Position numbers and translations under genes: made by a program. Below the pieces are notes generated by a model. It did not search any database. It saw only the letters and a program-made list of their open reading frames with translations, and had not been told where the DNA came from. A DNA stretch of 64,000 nucleotides from Synergistaceae bacterium. Its GTDB lineage: Bacteria > Synergistota > Synergistia > Synergistales > Synergistaceae. This document shows, one piece after another, positions 44,536 to 53,145 of this stretch (its first letter is position 1; each line of letters starts with the position of its first letter). The stretch spans positions 25,107 through 89,106 of the forward strand of contig JAAYFQ010000160.1 in NCBI GenBank assembly GCA_012728165.1, in the 5' to 3' direction.

Positions 44536-46455
44536 GTGGATCGATTGGAGTGCCCTTTTGTTATAGGAACAGCTGGGCATATTGATCATGGAAAGACAAC
44601 TCTTGTCAAAGCAATATCAGGTATTGACTGTGATAGACTTTCAGAAGAAAAAAAACGTGGTATAACGATAGAACTTGGCTTTGCGCCACTGGTACTTCCT
44701 TCAGGAAAAACAGTCAGTATTGTAGATGTTCCCGGTCATGAAAAATTCATTCGTCAAATGGTAGCAGGTGCTGTCGGAATAGATGCCGTTATGTTTGTCG
44801 TAGCTGCTGATGATGGCGTCATGTCTCAAACGCGTGAACATCTCGAAATATTGACATTGCTAGGTAAAAAAAAAGGGTTAGTCGTTATAAACAAAGTTGA
44901 TCTTGTTGACAACGACATACTTGAAATTGTAAAAGAAGAAATTTCTGAGCTGATACGAGGAACATTTCTTGAAAACGCTCCCGTTATTTGTACTTCCTCT
45001 TATACAAAAGTTGGATTGAGTGAATTAAAAGAAGCTTTGCAAATGCTTGTTGACAGTTATACACAAAGGAGAGTAGATGGATCTTTTTTTCTTTATGTAG
45101 ATAGAGCTTTTCATATTTCAGGATTTGGAACAGTTATTACGGGGACAATTCTGAAGGGGGTCATCAATGATGGCGATGATCTAGAGGTTCTTCCTTCTAA
45201 AATTCCTACAAAAGTTCGGTCAATACAGGTTCATGATGCTTTTGTAAAAACTGCCACCGCTGGTCAAAGAGTCGCTATAAACCTTTCCAACATATCTCTT
45301 AATGATGTAAAACGTGGTGATGCCGTTGCCACAAAAGGACGTTTTTCTTCAACAGACTGTATTGATGTTGAAGTTAATGTTTTGCCTTCTGCAGTGAAAG
45401 CTGTTAAGCACTGGGAAAGGCTACATTTACACATAGGAACTTCTGATACTGTTGCAAGACTTTCACTCATGGACAGGGAAAATATACTTCCTGGTGATAG
45501 AGCTGTTGCTCAGCTAATACTAGAAAAGCCTGTGGCTGTGTCAATTAACACAAACTTTATTCTCAGGACATATAGTCCAATTGTTACAAATGCAGGAGGC
45601 AAAGTTCTAGTAGCTCATGGTGACCGACCTAAGAGTAAAGATAAGAAAATAGCGCTTTTAAAATATTTGGAGACAATATCAAGTGGGCTAGATTCTAGAG
45701 AACGGATTAAAGGATTAATTGATTATAGAGGCATGTTAAACATCAATGAACTTCTGTTGCTTACTGAGTTGAGTCTGCCAGAAACGCGTGGACAAATATC
45801 AAGTCTTGAAATGAAGAACGAAATAGGGATTATAAATAAAAGTGGAGAAACAATCTTACTTTCAAAAACGAAAATGGAGGAAATTAACAAAAAATTAGTG
45901 GAAAAACTCATTGTTTTTCACAAAGAACATCCTGAACTCAAAGGGATGACGATAGATGAGATCTCAAGAACCATTATGGTACAGCAACCACGTTTTGCTA
46001 AAGAAATATTGTCTCTTTTTACAAAACTGAAATGGATAACCATGGAAAATGAAAAGATAAGATTGAACAGTTTCGAATCTTTTGATCAAGCAAATTTTTT
46101 ATCCGATGTTTCTAAGGTGAAAGAAAAAATTCTCAACGCACAATACGAAATGTTGACAATAGGTGATTTAATAGATTTATTATCAATGGGAGCAAAAGAA
46201 ATAAGCAGAATAATATCGTATCTCAAGGAACAAAAAGAGCTTGTAATAATAGGTCAAGAATTCTTGTTGCCAAAAGAGATTTTTTTAGATTTCAAGACAA
46301 GGATACAAGCAATAGATGGAGATCTAACTCTTGGAAAAGCAAGAGATTTAACAAATAGTAGTAGAAAATACATGCTGCCCTTGCTCGAGTATTTTGACAG
46401 TATTGGAATTACGCGGAGAGTTGGAGACAAAAGAATTATATTAAAAAGAAAATAA
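44536..46455 (+). CDS. selB: Selenocysteine-specific elongation factor SelB
   Basis: SelB brings Sec-tRNA to UGA codons next to a SECIS hairpin. The 639-residue protein has an N-terminal GTPase (GTAGHIDHGKTTL, RGITIELGFA, DVPGHEKF, NKVDLVD), EF-Tu-like domains II and III, and a C-terminal region of about 280 residues with winged-helix-like segments that bind the mRNA hairpin. The start is GTG, two bases after selA. No terminator was seen after it; veg has its own promoter downstream. Confidence 0.95.
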   Translation: MDRLECPFVIGTAGHIDHGKTTLVKAISGIDCDRLSEEKKRGITIELGFAPLVLPSGKTVSIVDVPGHEKFIRQMVAGAVGIDAVMFVVAADDGVMSQTREHLEILTLLGKKKGLVVINKVDLVDNDILEIVKEEISELIRGTFLENAPVICTSSYTKVGLSELKEALQMLVDSYTQRRVDGSFFLYVDRAFHISGFGTVITGTILKGVINDGDDLEVLPSKIPTKVRSIQVHDAFVKTATAGQRVAINLSNISLNDVKRGDAVATKGRFSSTDCIDVEVNVLPSAVKAVKHWERLHLHIGTSDTVARLSLMDRENILPGDRAVAQLILEKPVAVSINTNFILRTYSPIVTNAGGKVLVAHGDRPKSKDKKIALLKYLETISSGLDSRERIKGLIDYRGMLNINELLLLTELSLPETRGQISSLEMKNEIGIINKSGETILLSKTKMEEINKKLVEKLIVFHKEHPELKGMTIDEISRTIMVQQPRFAKEILSLFTKLKWITMENEKIRLNSFESFDQANFLSDVSKVKEKILNAQYEMLTIGDLIDLLSMGAKEISRIISYLKEQKELVIIGQEFLLPKEIFLDFKTRIQAIDGDLTLGKARDLTNSSRKYMLPLLEYFDSIGITRRVGDKRIILKRK

Positions 46456-46526
46456 AGATTTATTAATACAGCATAAACTTTTTCATTACATTTACTTTAA
46501 ATTCGCAAGAAAGTATGACTAAGCAC

Positions 46527-46555
46527 TTGATTTTATCTAGCGAATACGCTATAAT
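46527..46555 (+). promoter_or_regulatory. Sigma-70-type promoter upstream of veg
   Basis: TTGATT at 46527-46532, a 17-base spacer, then a perfect TATAAT at 46550-46555. The transcript should start near 46562 and run through veg. Confidence 0.8.
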
Positions 46556-46596
46556 TGCTAGTTAAATATGGTAAGGTAATGTAAGGGGTGGTGTTT

Positions 46597-46842
46597 ATGG
46601 TGCATACAATCGACACGATACGTGACTTGGTGCGTCAACAACAGGGCTCGAGAATATTTTATCGTGCGGCAAATGGAAGACGCAAAAAAGAAGAACGTAC
46701 AGGCGTAATTAAAGAAATTTATCCTAGCCTGTTTACTGTTTATATTGAATCGCAGAAGAGCACGGTATCTTTTAGTTACGCAGATGTGCTGACGCGTGAA
46801 GTTGATGTTCAGATTGAATCAACTGGTGAATCTCTACTGTAA
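46597..46842 (+). CDS. veg: Veg family protein
   Basis: An 81-residue protein matching Veg: TIDTIRDLVRQQQGSRIFYRAANGRRKKEERTGVI, then YPSLFTVYIE and SFSYADVLTREVDV. In Bacillus Veg affects biofilm gene expression. The ATG at 46597 is taken because AAGGGGTGG lies just upstream; an earlier GTG at 46588 lies inside that site. It stands before ispE and purR, the order found in Bacillus apart from sspF. Confidence 0.9.
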   Translation: MVHTIDTIRDLVRQQQGSRIFYRAANGRRKKEERTGVIKEIYPSLFTVYIESQKSTVSFSYADVLTREVDVQIESTGESLL

Positions 46843-46860
46843 TTGATGTTATGTTATATC

Positions 46861-46890
46861 GCCCCGGCATACGCCGGGGCTTATTTTTTA
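46861..46890 (+). terminator. Intrinsic terminator between veg and ispE
   Basis: Eight GC pairs (GCCCCGGC/GCCGGGGC, loop ATAC) followed by TTATTTTTTA. The ispE ribosome site begins three bases later, so ispE and purR depend on read-through or an unseen promoter. Confidence 0.85.
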
Positions 46891-46904
46891 TTGGAGGACA
46901 TGCA

Positions 46905-47765
46905 ATGGAGTATAAAATGTTTTGTCCAATCAAAATAAATTTAACATTAAGAGTGCTGTCAACTAGAGATGATGGTTATCATGAAATTTACTCTCTTTTT
47001 TGGAAAAGAAAAGGGATAGATGGGTTGACAATTAGTCGCAATAAAGAAGACAATGTACGAGACATATTAAATGCAAAAGGATATACGATAAATGGACAAA
47101 ACATTATAATGAAAACAGTCACTTGGGCTAGAAGGTTAGGATATAAAATTCCTCCATTACATATTGAACTGAATAAAAAACTCCCAATAGGTAGTGGAAT
47201 TGGCGCCGGAAGTGGCAATGCAGCAACATTAATTTTATGGCTTGTTAAAGAGTATGGTTTAAAAGCTGATGCCAAGTCAGTTTCTAAACTAGGAGCGGAT
47301 GTCCCGTTTATGTCTGGCGATGCTGATATGGCAATCGTTAGTGGAATAGGAGAGAAGATTCTTCCTGTTAATGATATTCCAAGTCTTAAGTGGATTTTGG
47401 TCTTTCCAAAGTGGACAACCTCAACTGTAAAAGCTTACTCAAAACTAGATCAATATAGGAAAAACAATAGTTTAATAATTAATAAATCCCAACTAGATAA
47501 TGAAATAGACACAATTTTGTATAATCTCAACAAGGGCAATAAGATAGGACTTCTACCCAATGATTTTTTTGCTCCTTTGCTTGAAGAGCATCCTGAATAC
47601 AATATAGCCCAAAACATAGCTGAAGATTCCGGAGCAGTTGCATGGGGAATTAGCGGAAGCGGAAGTACTTTTTTTGCCCTTTGTAAAAGCTCACACTCTG
47701 CTGCTAAAGCAATGTCAGCATTCGAAAATCAATATTGGATTAATCAAATTAATAAGTTGGAGTGA
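46905..47765 (+). CDS. ispE: 4-diphosphocytidyl-2-C-methyl-D-erythritol kinase (IspE)
   Basis: IspE phosphorylates CDP-methylerythritol in the non-mevalonate isoprenoid pathway. The 286-residue GHMP kinase has CPIKINLTLRVLSTRDDGYHEI at the N-terminus, the ATP loop LPIGSGIGAGSGNAA and the C-terminal GISGSGSTFFAL. ATG 46905 with GGAGG seven bases upstream gives the usual family start. The loop motif is IGSGIGAGSGNAA rather than the commoner AGLGGGSSNAA, a noticeable variation. It ends eight bases before purR. Confidence 0.88.
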   Translation: MEYKMFCPIKINLTLRVLSTRDDGYHEIYSLFWKRKGIDGLTISRNKEDNVRDILNAKGYTINGQNIIMKTVTWARRLGYKIPPLHIELNKKLPIGSGIGAGSGNAATLILWLVKEYGLKADAKSVSKLGADVPFMSGDADMAIVSGIGEKILPVNDIPSLKWILVFPKWTTSTVKAYSKLDQYRKNNSLIINKSQLDNEIDTILYNLNKGNKIGLLPNDFFAPLLEEHPEYNIAQNIAEDSGAVAWGISGSGSTFFALCKSSHSAAKAMSAFENQYWINQINKLE

Positions 47766-47772
47766 TTTTGTA

Positions 47773-48573
47773 ATGAGAGGTCAAAGAACAGAAAGACTTG
47801 TAAGACTTGCCTCCAGGTTTATGCTTTGTCCTTCTAAGCTGATTTCCTTAACTCATCTTGCAGGAAAGTTTAATGTTTCAAAAACAGTAATAAGTGACGA
47901 TGTTGAAGTTATAAATTCAGCAATGTCAGCAGAAGGGTTTGGACAGATGCAGGTTGAGAGAGGGCGTAGCGGAGGAGCTAGATTTATACCGCTTTGTACT
48001 AAAGAATATAAAACAGAAATTTTAACAATTATTGCTAAAGAACTTACAAATCCTGACAGAAATCTTCCGGGTGGTCTCATTTACTATAGTGACTTAATTT
48101 TTAATCCAGAAAAAGCGCTTCCTCTTGGTTATGCTATGGCCTCAATGTTTATAGGAAGAAATCCAGATGTTGTTATGACTTCTGAAGTAAAAGGAATCCC
48201 CATCGCAATGTTTGCAGCATATGCTTTAGGTGTTCCTCTGGCCGTTTGCCGCTTCCGCAATAGACCTAGTGATGGTGCAGCTGTAGGAGTTCACTATCCC
48301 ACGGCTAATGGGGATGTAAAAACAATGTATATGGGGACAAGGCAGCTAAAGAACGGGTGTAGAGTTCTTATTGTTGACGACTTTATGCGAGGTGGAAGTA
48401 CAGCTGCAGGAATGTTACTTATGGCGAAGCAGTTTGATGCACAGGTTGTAGGTATTGGAGTTTTCATTGCTGCTGATGAACCAAAAGAAAAAGCGATACC
48501 AGAATATTATTCTTTGTTAACATTGACACAGCAGAACGGGAGTACCAAGTTAGCTGTTTCACTCAACAAATAA
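47773..48573 (+). CDS. purR: Bacillus-type purine operon repressor PurR
   Basis: The 266-residue protein has an N-terminal winged helix (RLVRLASRFM ... HLAGKFNVSKTVISDDV) and a C-terminal PRTase-like domain with the PRPP motif VLIVDDFMRGGSTAAG at about residues 198-213. PRPP binding lowers DNA affinity in Bacillus. Here the adjacent genes are isoprenoid and ferredoxin, and its main target, the purine operon, is about 18 kb away. No Bacillus-style PurBox was seen at the purS promoter, so the binding site may differ. The ATG at 47773 (MRGQRTERLV) has GGAG about ten bases upstream; the frame extending to 47638 overlaps ispE and is not used. Confidence 0.92.
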   Translation: MRGQRTERLVRLASRFMLCPSKLISLTHLAGKFNVSKTVISDDVEVINSAMSAEGFGQMQVERGRSGGARFIPLCTKEYKTEILTIIAKELTNPDRNLPGGLIYYSDLIFNPEKALPLGYAMASMFIGRNPDVVMTSEVKGIPIAMFAAYALGVPLAVCRFRNRPSDGAAVGVHYPTANGDVKTMYMGTRQLKNGCRVLIVDDFMRGGSTAAGMLLMAKQFDAQVVGIGVFIAADEPKEKAIPEYYSLLTLTQQNGSTKLAVSLNK

Positions 48574-48646
48574 GAAAACTAGAAAACAGTTGACGTAATA
48601 GAAATATTAGCGTAAACTTTTTCGCTGTAAGGGCGGTAAGTATCTG

Positions 48647-48826
48647 ATGATAATAAAAATTAATATAAACGATTGTATTGGATGTGGCGTTTGTTCACAG
48701 ATATGTCCGGAGAACTTTGAATTGAAAGAAAACGAAGGCATTTCTGTTGTTATTTCTCAGGAAGAGTCACCTTCAGTTAAAGAAGCAATTGATAGCTGTC
48801 CTGTCTCTGCAATTACTTACGATTAA
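48647..48826 (+). CDS. Single-cluster 4Fe-4S ferredoxin
   Basis: A 59-residue protein with INDCIGCGVCSQICP (Cys10, Cys13, Cys16 and Cys20) and SCPVSAIT near the C-terminus (Cys51). This is the arrangement of the small monocluster ferredoxins of thermophilic anaerobes such as Thermotoga, with the extra cysteine able to form a disulfide. It likely shuttles electrons in fermentative metabolism, with partners unknown. It lies between purR and a tRNA, and shares no obvious operon link. A GGGCGG site precedes the ATG. Confidence 0.9.
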   Translation: MIIKININDCIGCGVCSQICPENFELKENEGISVVISQEESPSVKEAIDSCPVSAITYD

Positions 48827-48831
48827 CAATC

Positions 48832-48908
48832 GGGCCTATAGCTCAATTGGCTAGAGCTCCCGGCTCATAACCGGATGGTTCCAGGTTCAAGTCCTGGTGG
48901 GCCCACCA
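48832..48908 (+). tRNA. tRNA with CAU anticodon (Met or Ile2)
   Basis: A complete 77-base cloverleaf including an encoded CCA end. The acceptor stem GGGCCTA/TGGGCCC pairs with one G-U, the D-stem is GCTC/GAGC, the anticodon loop CTCATAA gives CAU, and the T-arm CCAGG-TTCAAGT-CCTGG is standard. The first anticodon-stem pair is a C-A mismatch. CAU could serve elongator Met or lysidine-modified Ile2; sequence alone does not decide. It lacks the CCC/GGG initiator stem, so it is not the initiator. Confidence 0.95.
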
Positions 48909-48917
48909 CTAAAAATT

Positions 48918-48947
48918 AAACCCGGCTTTTAGCCGGGTTTTTTTATT
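48918..48947. terminator. Terminator after the tRNA
   Basis: AAACCCGGCT pairs with AGCCGGGTTT around a short TTT loop, followed by a run of T. The A-run on the other side lets it also end the convergent gene. Confidence 0.85.
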
Positions 48948-49481
48948 TTAATATAAATTTTGAATTATTGCGATTACAGCATCAATAACCTCTTGTTCAT
49001 TTGCATTTTTAGATTCAAGAGTCAGGGCCGATTTTTTATTGAGTTGAACAATGAGGCTTAAGCCTGTTAAAGGATGTTGTTCAATTGCTGCATAATATGG
49101 AGAATTAGGATCATCGAAGTTTAATTCTGCCGTGGAAACTTGCGTATAGATTTTGATAGTTTTATATGTAGCACGGCTCCCTATCGGTCCATCATCAGCT
49201 GTGAGAGCATCCTTATTTAAGTTCCAGCTTTTCACTCCGTCTCCGTCAATTCTTATCGCGTGGAAAAACTTACCTTCAGGAGTTTTATAATCTCTCTCAA
49301 GCCATATTCCCCTGTTGCCTGAGACAGTATCAAGTCTTGTGATTCGGAGAGTTCCGTTTGTCCATCCATTGATTTCTGGTAGGAGTTTGTCTTCTACAAC
49401 CGAAGCCGATAATATCGTTGTAGAAAATGCATACGCAATCGTTAGAATAAAAAACATTATTATTTTTTTTAGTTTAAACAC
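48948..49481 (-). CDS. Secreted hypothetical protein
   Basis: A 177-residue protein with a signal peptide (LKKIIMFFILTIAYAFSTTILSA). The mature part is mixed beta with RITRLDTVSGNRGIWLERDYKTPEG and a C-terminal IDAVIAIIQNLY; I recognise no family. The start is GTG with GGAGGTG seven bases upstream. A TATAAT (49509-49514, minus strand) with a poorly spaced TTGAAG (19 bases) may be its promoter. It is convergent with the tRNA and divergent from miaB. Confidence 0.7.
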   Translation of the reverse strand: MFKLKKIIMFFILTIAYAFSTTILSASVVEDKLLPEINGWTNGTLRITRLDTVSGNRGIWLERDYKTPEGKFFHAIRIDGDGVKSWNLNKDALTADDGPIGSRATYKTIKIYTQVSTAELNFDDPNSPYYAAIEQHPLTGLSLIVQLNKKSALTLESKNANEQEVIDAVIAIIQNLY

Positions 49482-49582
49482 CTTAAAACACCTCCGTAAC
49501 TTCTTAGTATTATACCTTTAGTGGAAAGATTTGCTTCAAGCACATATAATATTTTAATAACATAGATAAGGGAGATACTATT

Positions 49583-50896
49583 TTGTATAGATTTGCCATA
49601 AGAGTTTTTGGATGTCAGATGAATACATATGATGCAGACCGCTTGCGCACTGCTTTGATACATAAAAACTGGAAGGAATACCCAGAAAGTGCTGCAGATG
49701 TCATAATTTTGGTAACTTGTAGCATTCGTGAGAAAGCAGAACACAAAGTTACCAGTGCAATTGGACGATATGATCTTAAATACAGAAACACAAATTCTCC
49801 AATAGTTATTTTTGTTGGTTGTATGGCACAAAGAATAGGTATCAAAATGGCTAAAAAATTCGCTTGTATTAAACTTGTCTCAGGCCCAAGACACCTAGGA
49901 CTTGTTCCTGATGCAATTGAAAAAGTTCTAAAGGACGGAAAGAGACGCTTTCTTATGGATGACGATCCTCGTGAACTTATAGATTTAGAAGTTGTCCCCA
50001 CCGAACGCGATAATCCCTTCAAAGCTTACGTAACAATAACTTATGGCTGTGATAGATTCTGCTCATACTGTATAGTCCCTCATGTAAGAGGACGTCTACA
50101 GTCTCGTGAGCATAACAGCATCGTGAATGAAGTAAGAACACTAGTCAATACAGGTGTTTCTGAAATAACTTTGCTTGGACAAAATGTAGATGCGTACGGC
50201 AAGGACAAGGTCGATGGATACAGGTTTGCAGCTTTGTTAAAAGAAGTTTCAATGATTGAAGGATTAAAACGTTTGCGCTTCACAACATCACATCCCAAAG
50301 ATTTTGATGAAGATATTCTTGAAGTGATGGATGAAAATACGTCAATTTGTCCAGCAATAAATCTTCCGATTCAATCTGGGAGTGACAGGATTCTTCAAGC
50401 AATGCATAGAGGCTATACGGTAGAGCAGTATTTATCTCTCGTGGAACGTATAAGGAGAGTTCTTCCTCATGTAAGTCTCACATCAGACATTATAGTTGGG
50501 TTTCCCGGAGAAACAGAAGAGGATTTTCAAGACTCGTATAATCTTCTCAAGAAAGTTCGTTATGATGTGGTTCATACAGCAGCCTATTCTCCTCGAGATG
50601 GTACTCTTGCAGCAGTTATGGAAAACCAAATAGAGAAGAAAGTCAAAGCTAGGCGCTTAAATGATATAAATGATATGCAGTCTGAGCTTACTCGAGAACT
50701 TAACGAGGAATATATAGGAAGAGAACTTGAAATACTGCTTGACGGGCGTGCTCCGAAAGGAGCCGGACTTTTCCAGGGGCGTACAAATACAGATAAGGTT
50801 GTAATAGTAAAAGCTTGTGAGGAAGAAATTGGGAGTTTTATGCGAGTGAGAATCACAAAGGGAAATAATTGGTCTCTTGAAGGAGAACGAATCTAA
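49583..50896 (+). CDS. miaB: tRNA methylthiotransferase MiaB
   Basis: MiaB adds a methylthio group to i6A37 of tRNAs reading UNN codons. The 437-residue protein has the N-terminal auxiliary-cluster cysteines Cys11, Cys46 and Cys80 and the radical SAM CDRFCSYC at residues 156-163 in TYGCDRFCSYCIVPHVRGR. A TRAM domain closes the C-terminus. The start is TTG with AAGGGAG eight bases upstream. A related enzyme (MtaB or RimO) is less likely from the motif GCQMNTYDADR and the length. Confidence 0.93.
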   Translation: MYRFAIRVFGCQMNTYDADRLRTALIHKNWKEYPESAADVIILVTCSIREKAEHKVTSAIGRYDLKYRNTNSPIVIFVGCMAQRIGIKMAKKFACIKLVSGPRHLGLVPDAIEKVLKDGKRRFLMDDDPRELIDLEVVPTERDNPFKAYVTITYGCDRFCSYCIVPHVRGRLQSREHNSIVNEVRTLVNTGVSEITLLGQNVDAYGKDKVDGYRFAALLKEVSMIEGLKRLRFTTSHPKDFDEDILEVMDENTSICPAINLPIQSGSDRILQAMHRGYTVEQYLSLVERIRRVLPHVSLTSDIIVGFPGETEEDFQDSYNLLKKVRYDVVHTAAYSPRDGTLAAVMENQIEKKVKARRLNDINDMQSELTRELNEEYIGRELEILLDGRAPKGAGLFQGRTNTDKVVIVKACEEEIGSFMRVRITKGNNWSLEGERI

Positions 50897-50910
50897 AATG
50901 GAGGTGCGTT

Positions 50911-51627
50911 ATGCGTAATCCAAATGGAGCGAAGAGTGTCTTTATCTTCGCGGGAATTGTATGTTTTCTTCTTGCAGCGGTAGTGCTTCATTCATTTAAA
51001 GGACGTTTTGTACAAGAAACAGAAAAACATCTATTTTCTTCTCCGGTAGTAATGGAGGATACAATAGATGTGACAATTAAGAAAACGGACTCAGCAGCCG
51101 GGCAGTCACGACAGGTTGTTGCTCTAGCTAGCACAGACCCGGTAACAGAAGTAACATGGTCGGCATATCTGACTGGAGCAGTTAAAAACCCAGGCGTTTA
51201 TCATATTGCATCAGAATCACGAGTATACCAGGCACTTAACGCAGCTGGAGGATTTGCAGCAGATGCGAATAAAGAGGCAATAAATCTTGCTGCCATGATG
51301 GAAGATGGTGTCCATATCCATTTTCCGCGTAAAGGTGAAAGAAGTAGCACTAATCAAGAACAATTGTTTTCTACATCATCTGGTTCAGCAACAACTGTCG
51401 GAGTTAAAAAAAGCGGAGAGAACTCAAAAAATCTTATTAACATAAATACAGCGGAACAACAGGAACTTGAAACAATTTCCGGAGTTGGGCCAAAAACAGC
51501 TCAGTCTATCATCACCCATAGGGAGACAAATGGGAATTTTAACCGAGTGGAAGATTTAATGCTCATTAAAGGAATAGGTGCAAAAAAGTATGATGGGTTA
51601 AAAAACTTTGTCACCGTTACTAAATAG
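50911..51627 (+). CDS. comEA: ComEA-like competence protein
   Basis: ComEA binds incoming DNA at the membrane during transformation. The 238-residue protein has one N-terminal membrane segment (SVFIFAGIVCFLLAAVVLHSF), an SLBB-like domain (LTGAVKNPGVYHI ... VYQALNAAGGF) and C-terminal helix-hairpin-helix motifs (INTAEQQELETISGVGPKTA, RVEDLMLIKGIGAKKY). It overlaps the start of comEC by 20 bases. The pair suggests natural transformation machinery, though a pilus system is not in the window. Confidence 0.9.
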   Translation: MRNPNGAKSVFIFAGIVCFLLAAVVLHSFKGRFVQETEKHLFSSPVVMEDTIDVTIKKTDSAAGQSRQVVALASTDPVTEVTWSAYLTGAVKNPGVYHIASESRVYQALNAAGGFAADANKEAINLAAMMEDGVHIHFPRKGERSSTNQEQLFSTSSGSATTVGVKKSGENSKNLININTAEQQELETISGVGPKTAQSIITHRETNGNFNRVEDLMLIKGIGAKKYDGLKNFVTVTK

Positions 51628-53047
51628 CCGAAGTCCTATCGCAACGGCACCAGCCTTTGTGATTCTGATGATTTTGTGTTGCTCTCTATTTTTGAATAGT
51701 ATAAACTACTCATTCTTTATTAGTCTATTTTCCTCTATTTTACTTGGAGTTTCCTGGATGTTAGTTGGAGGCTGGCATTTTACGGATAATAGAGCCAAAA
51801 TATTTATATTCATACTGTTTCTTTCTTTTCTTTTTTCGTTTTATTCGTTATCGCAAATTCATAAAAAAAATGTTTTTCCTTCCACTGTAGAAACAAGCGG
51901 TAAGATAGTACTAAATCGGCAGTGGGGCAGACTTCGTGCAGTTTTAATTGATACAAAATATGGGAAATTAGTGACATATATTCATAGTGACAAGGCTCCT
52001 AACGAGGGATCATACGTAAATATCCGAGGGGCTTTATTTGATTTTAAAAATGCGAAACAAAACAACAAGGGGTTTGATGAAAATCTTTTTTGGCGTTCAA
52101 ACAATGCTGTAAAAAAAATAGTTATTCTTGACATAGTTGTGACGTCATTGCCAAGAGGAATATATAGATGGCGAAACTATTTGAGAGAGCTCATTGATGA
52201 TAAGCTGCCTCCAAATATGGCCGCCTATATGCTTGCCCTTACAGTTGGCGAAAAAGATAAAACTCTCTCCGAAATTCACAGAAAAGCAGGAACGATTCAC
52301 CTCCTTGCAGTGTCGGGCTTTCACATAGGATTGCTTGCCGCGATTGGCACGTACTTTTTCCGTAGAGGTAAGAAAAAAATTATTGGTATAACAATATTGA
52401 TTTGGGGAGCGATTCTGCTTGTTGGTATGCCACCTGGAGGAGTTCGTGCTGCGTTGATGGTTCAAGTTTATCTTCTTGGATTGTTATTAGGCAAGCCTTC
52501 TTATGCATTCAACAGCGTAAGTGTCGCAGGAATTTTAATGTTACTTTTTAACCCATGGATATTTTACAGTATAGGATGGCGTCTTTCTATTACTGCGGCA
52601 TTGTTTCTTTCAGCTATTATAGATATAGATTGGCATGTCGTGCTAAAGGCTTGTGTAGCTTCTCTATTGGTATGGTTTGTAACTGCACCGCTAGTAGCAT
52701 GCGCATTTCAAGAAGTTCCTATCGTAGGATTAGCAATAAATATCATTGCCGTTCCACTGTTTGCTTTATTATTCCCGCTAATAATATTATTTGCCTTTCC
52801 ATTGCTTATAGGTCTTCCATTTAGTGAGGTGTTGGTAGCTCCAATAGAATATATTCTTGAAGCTTGGAATATTTTTTCAAATCTTATTACTTATTTGCTT
52901 CCATGGAGTGTTTATTCAACAATGACGCTTGTTTTTTCGTCATTATTTATTTTTATTTGTGCTTCAGCCTATGCTTCGGGAATTCCTATGAAAAGAATCC
53001 CTTATATTGCCGCAATCTTTTCATCATCTGTCCTATTTTTAGTCTAA
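51608..53047 (+). CDS. comEC: ComEC/Rec2-like DNA-channel protein, short form
   Basis: A 479-residue membrane protein with an N-terminal DUF4131-like part and the Competence-domain motifs LLAVSGFHIGLLAA and PGGVRAALM, followed by many membrane segments. It lacks the C-terminal metallo-beta-lactamase domain of full-length ComEC (about 750 residues). It ends after the last membrane helix, so DNA degradation would need another protein. The start TTG at 51608 lies inside comEA. Downstream is a 98-base gap to coaX. Confidence 0.85.
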   Translation: MSPLLNSRSPIATAPAFVILMILCCSLFLNSINYSFFISLFSSILLGVSWMLVGGWHFTDNRAKIFIFILFLSFLFSFYSLSQIHKKNVFPSTVETSGKIVLNRQWGRLRAVLIDTKYGKLVTYIHSDKAPNEGSYVNIRGALFDFKNAKQNNKGFDENLFWRSNNAVKKIVILDIVVTSLPRGIYRWRNYLRELIDDKLPPNMAAYMLALTVGEKDKTLSEIHRKAGTIHLLAVSGFHIGLLAAIGTYFFRRGKKKIIGITILIWGAILLVGMPPGGVRAALMVQVYLLGLLLGKPSYAFNSVSVAGILMLLFNPWIFYSIGWRLSITAALFLSAIIDIDWHVVLKACVASLLVWFVTAPLVACAFQEVPIVGLAINIIAVPLFALLFPLIILFAFPLLIGLPFSEVLVAPIEYILEAWNIFSNLITYLLPWSVYSTMTLVFSSLFIFICASAYASGIPMKRIPYIAAIFSSSVLFLV

Positions 53048-53145
53048 TGTTGTAGAATAAGTAAGTTGTTCGTAAGGTTCCGATTGTTTTGATTATATAA
53101 TTGTATTATTCAAATGCTTATTATATTTGTAACGGAGGTGTGTTT

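Noticed and set aside
47638..47772. 45-residue extension of PurR
   Set aside because: It lies inside ispE; the conserved MRGQRTERLV start and ribosome site are at 47773.
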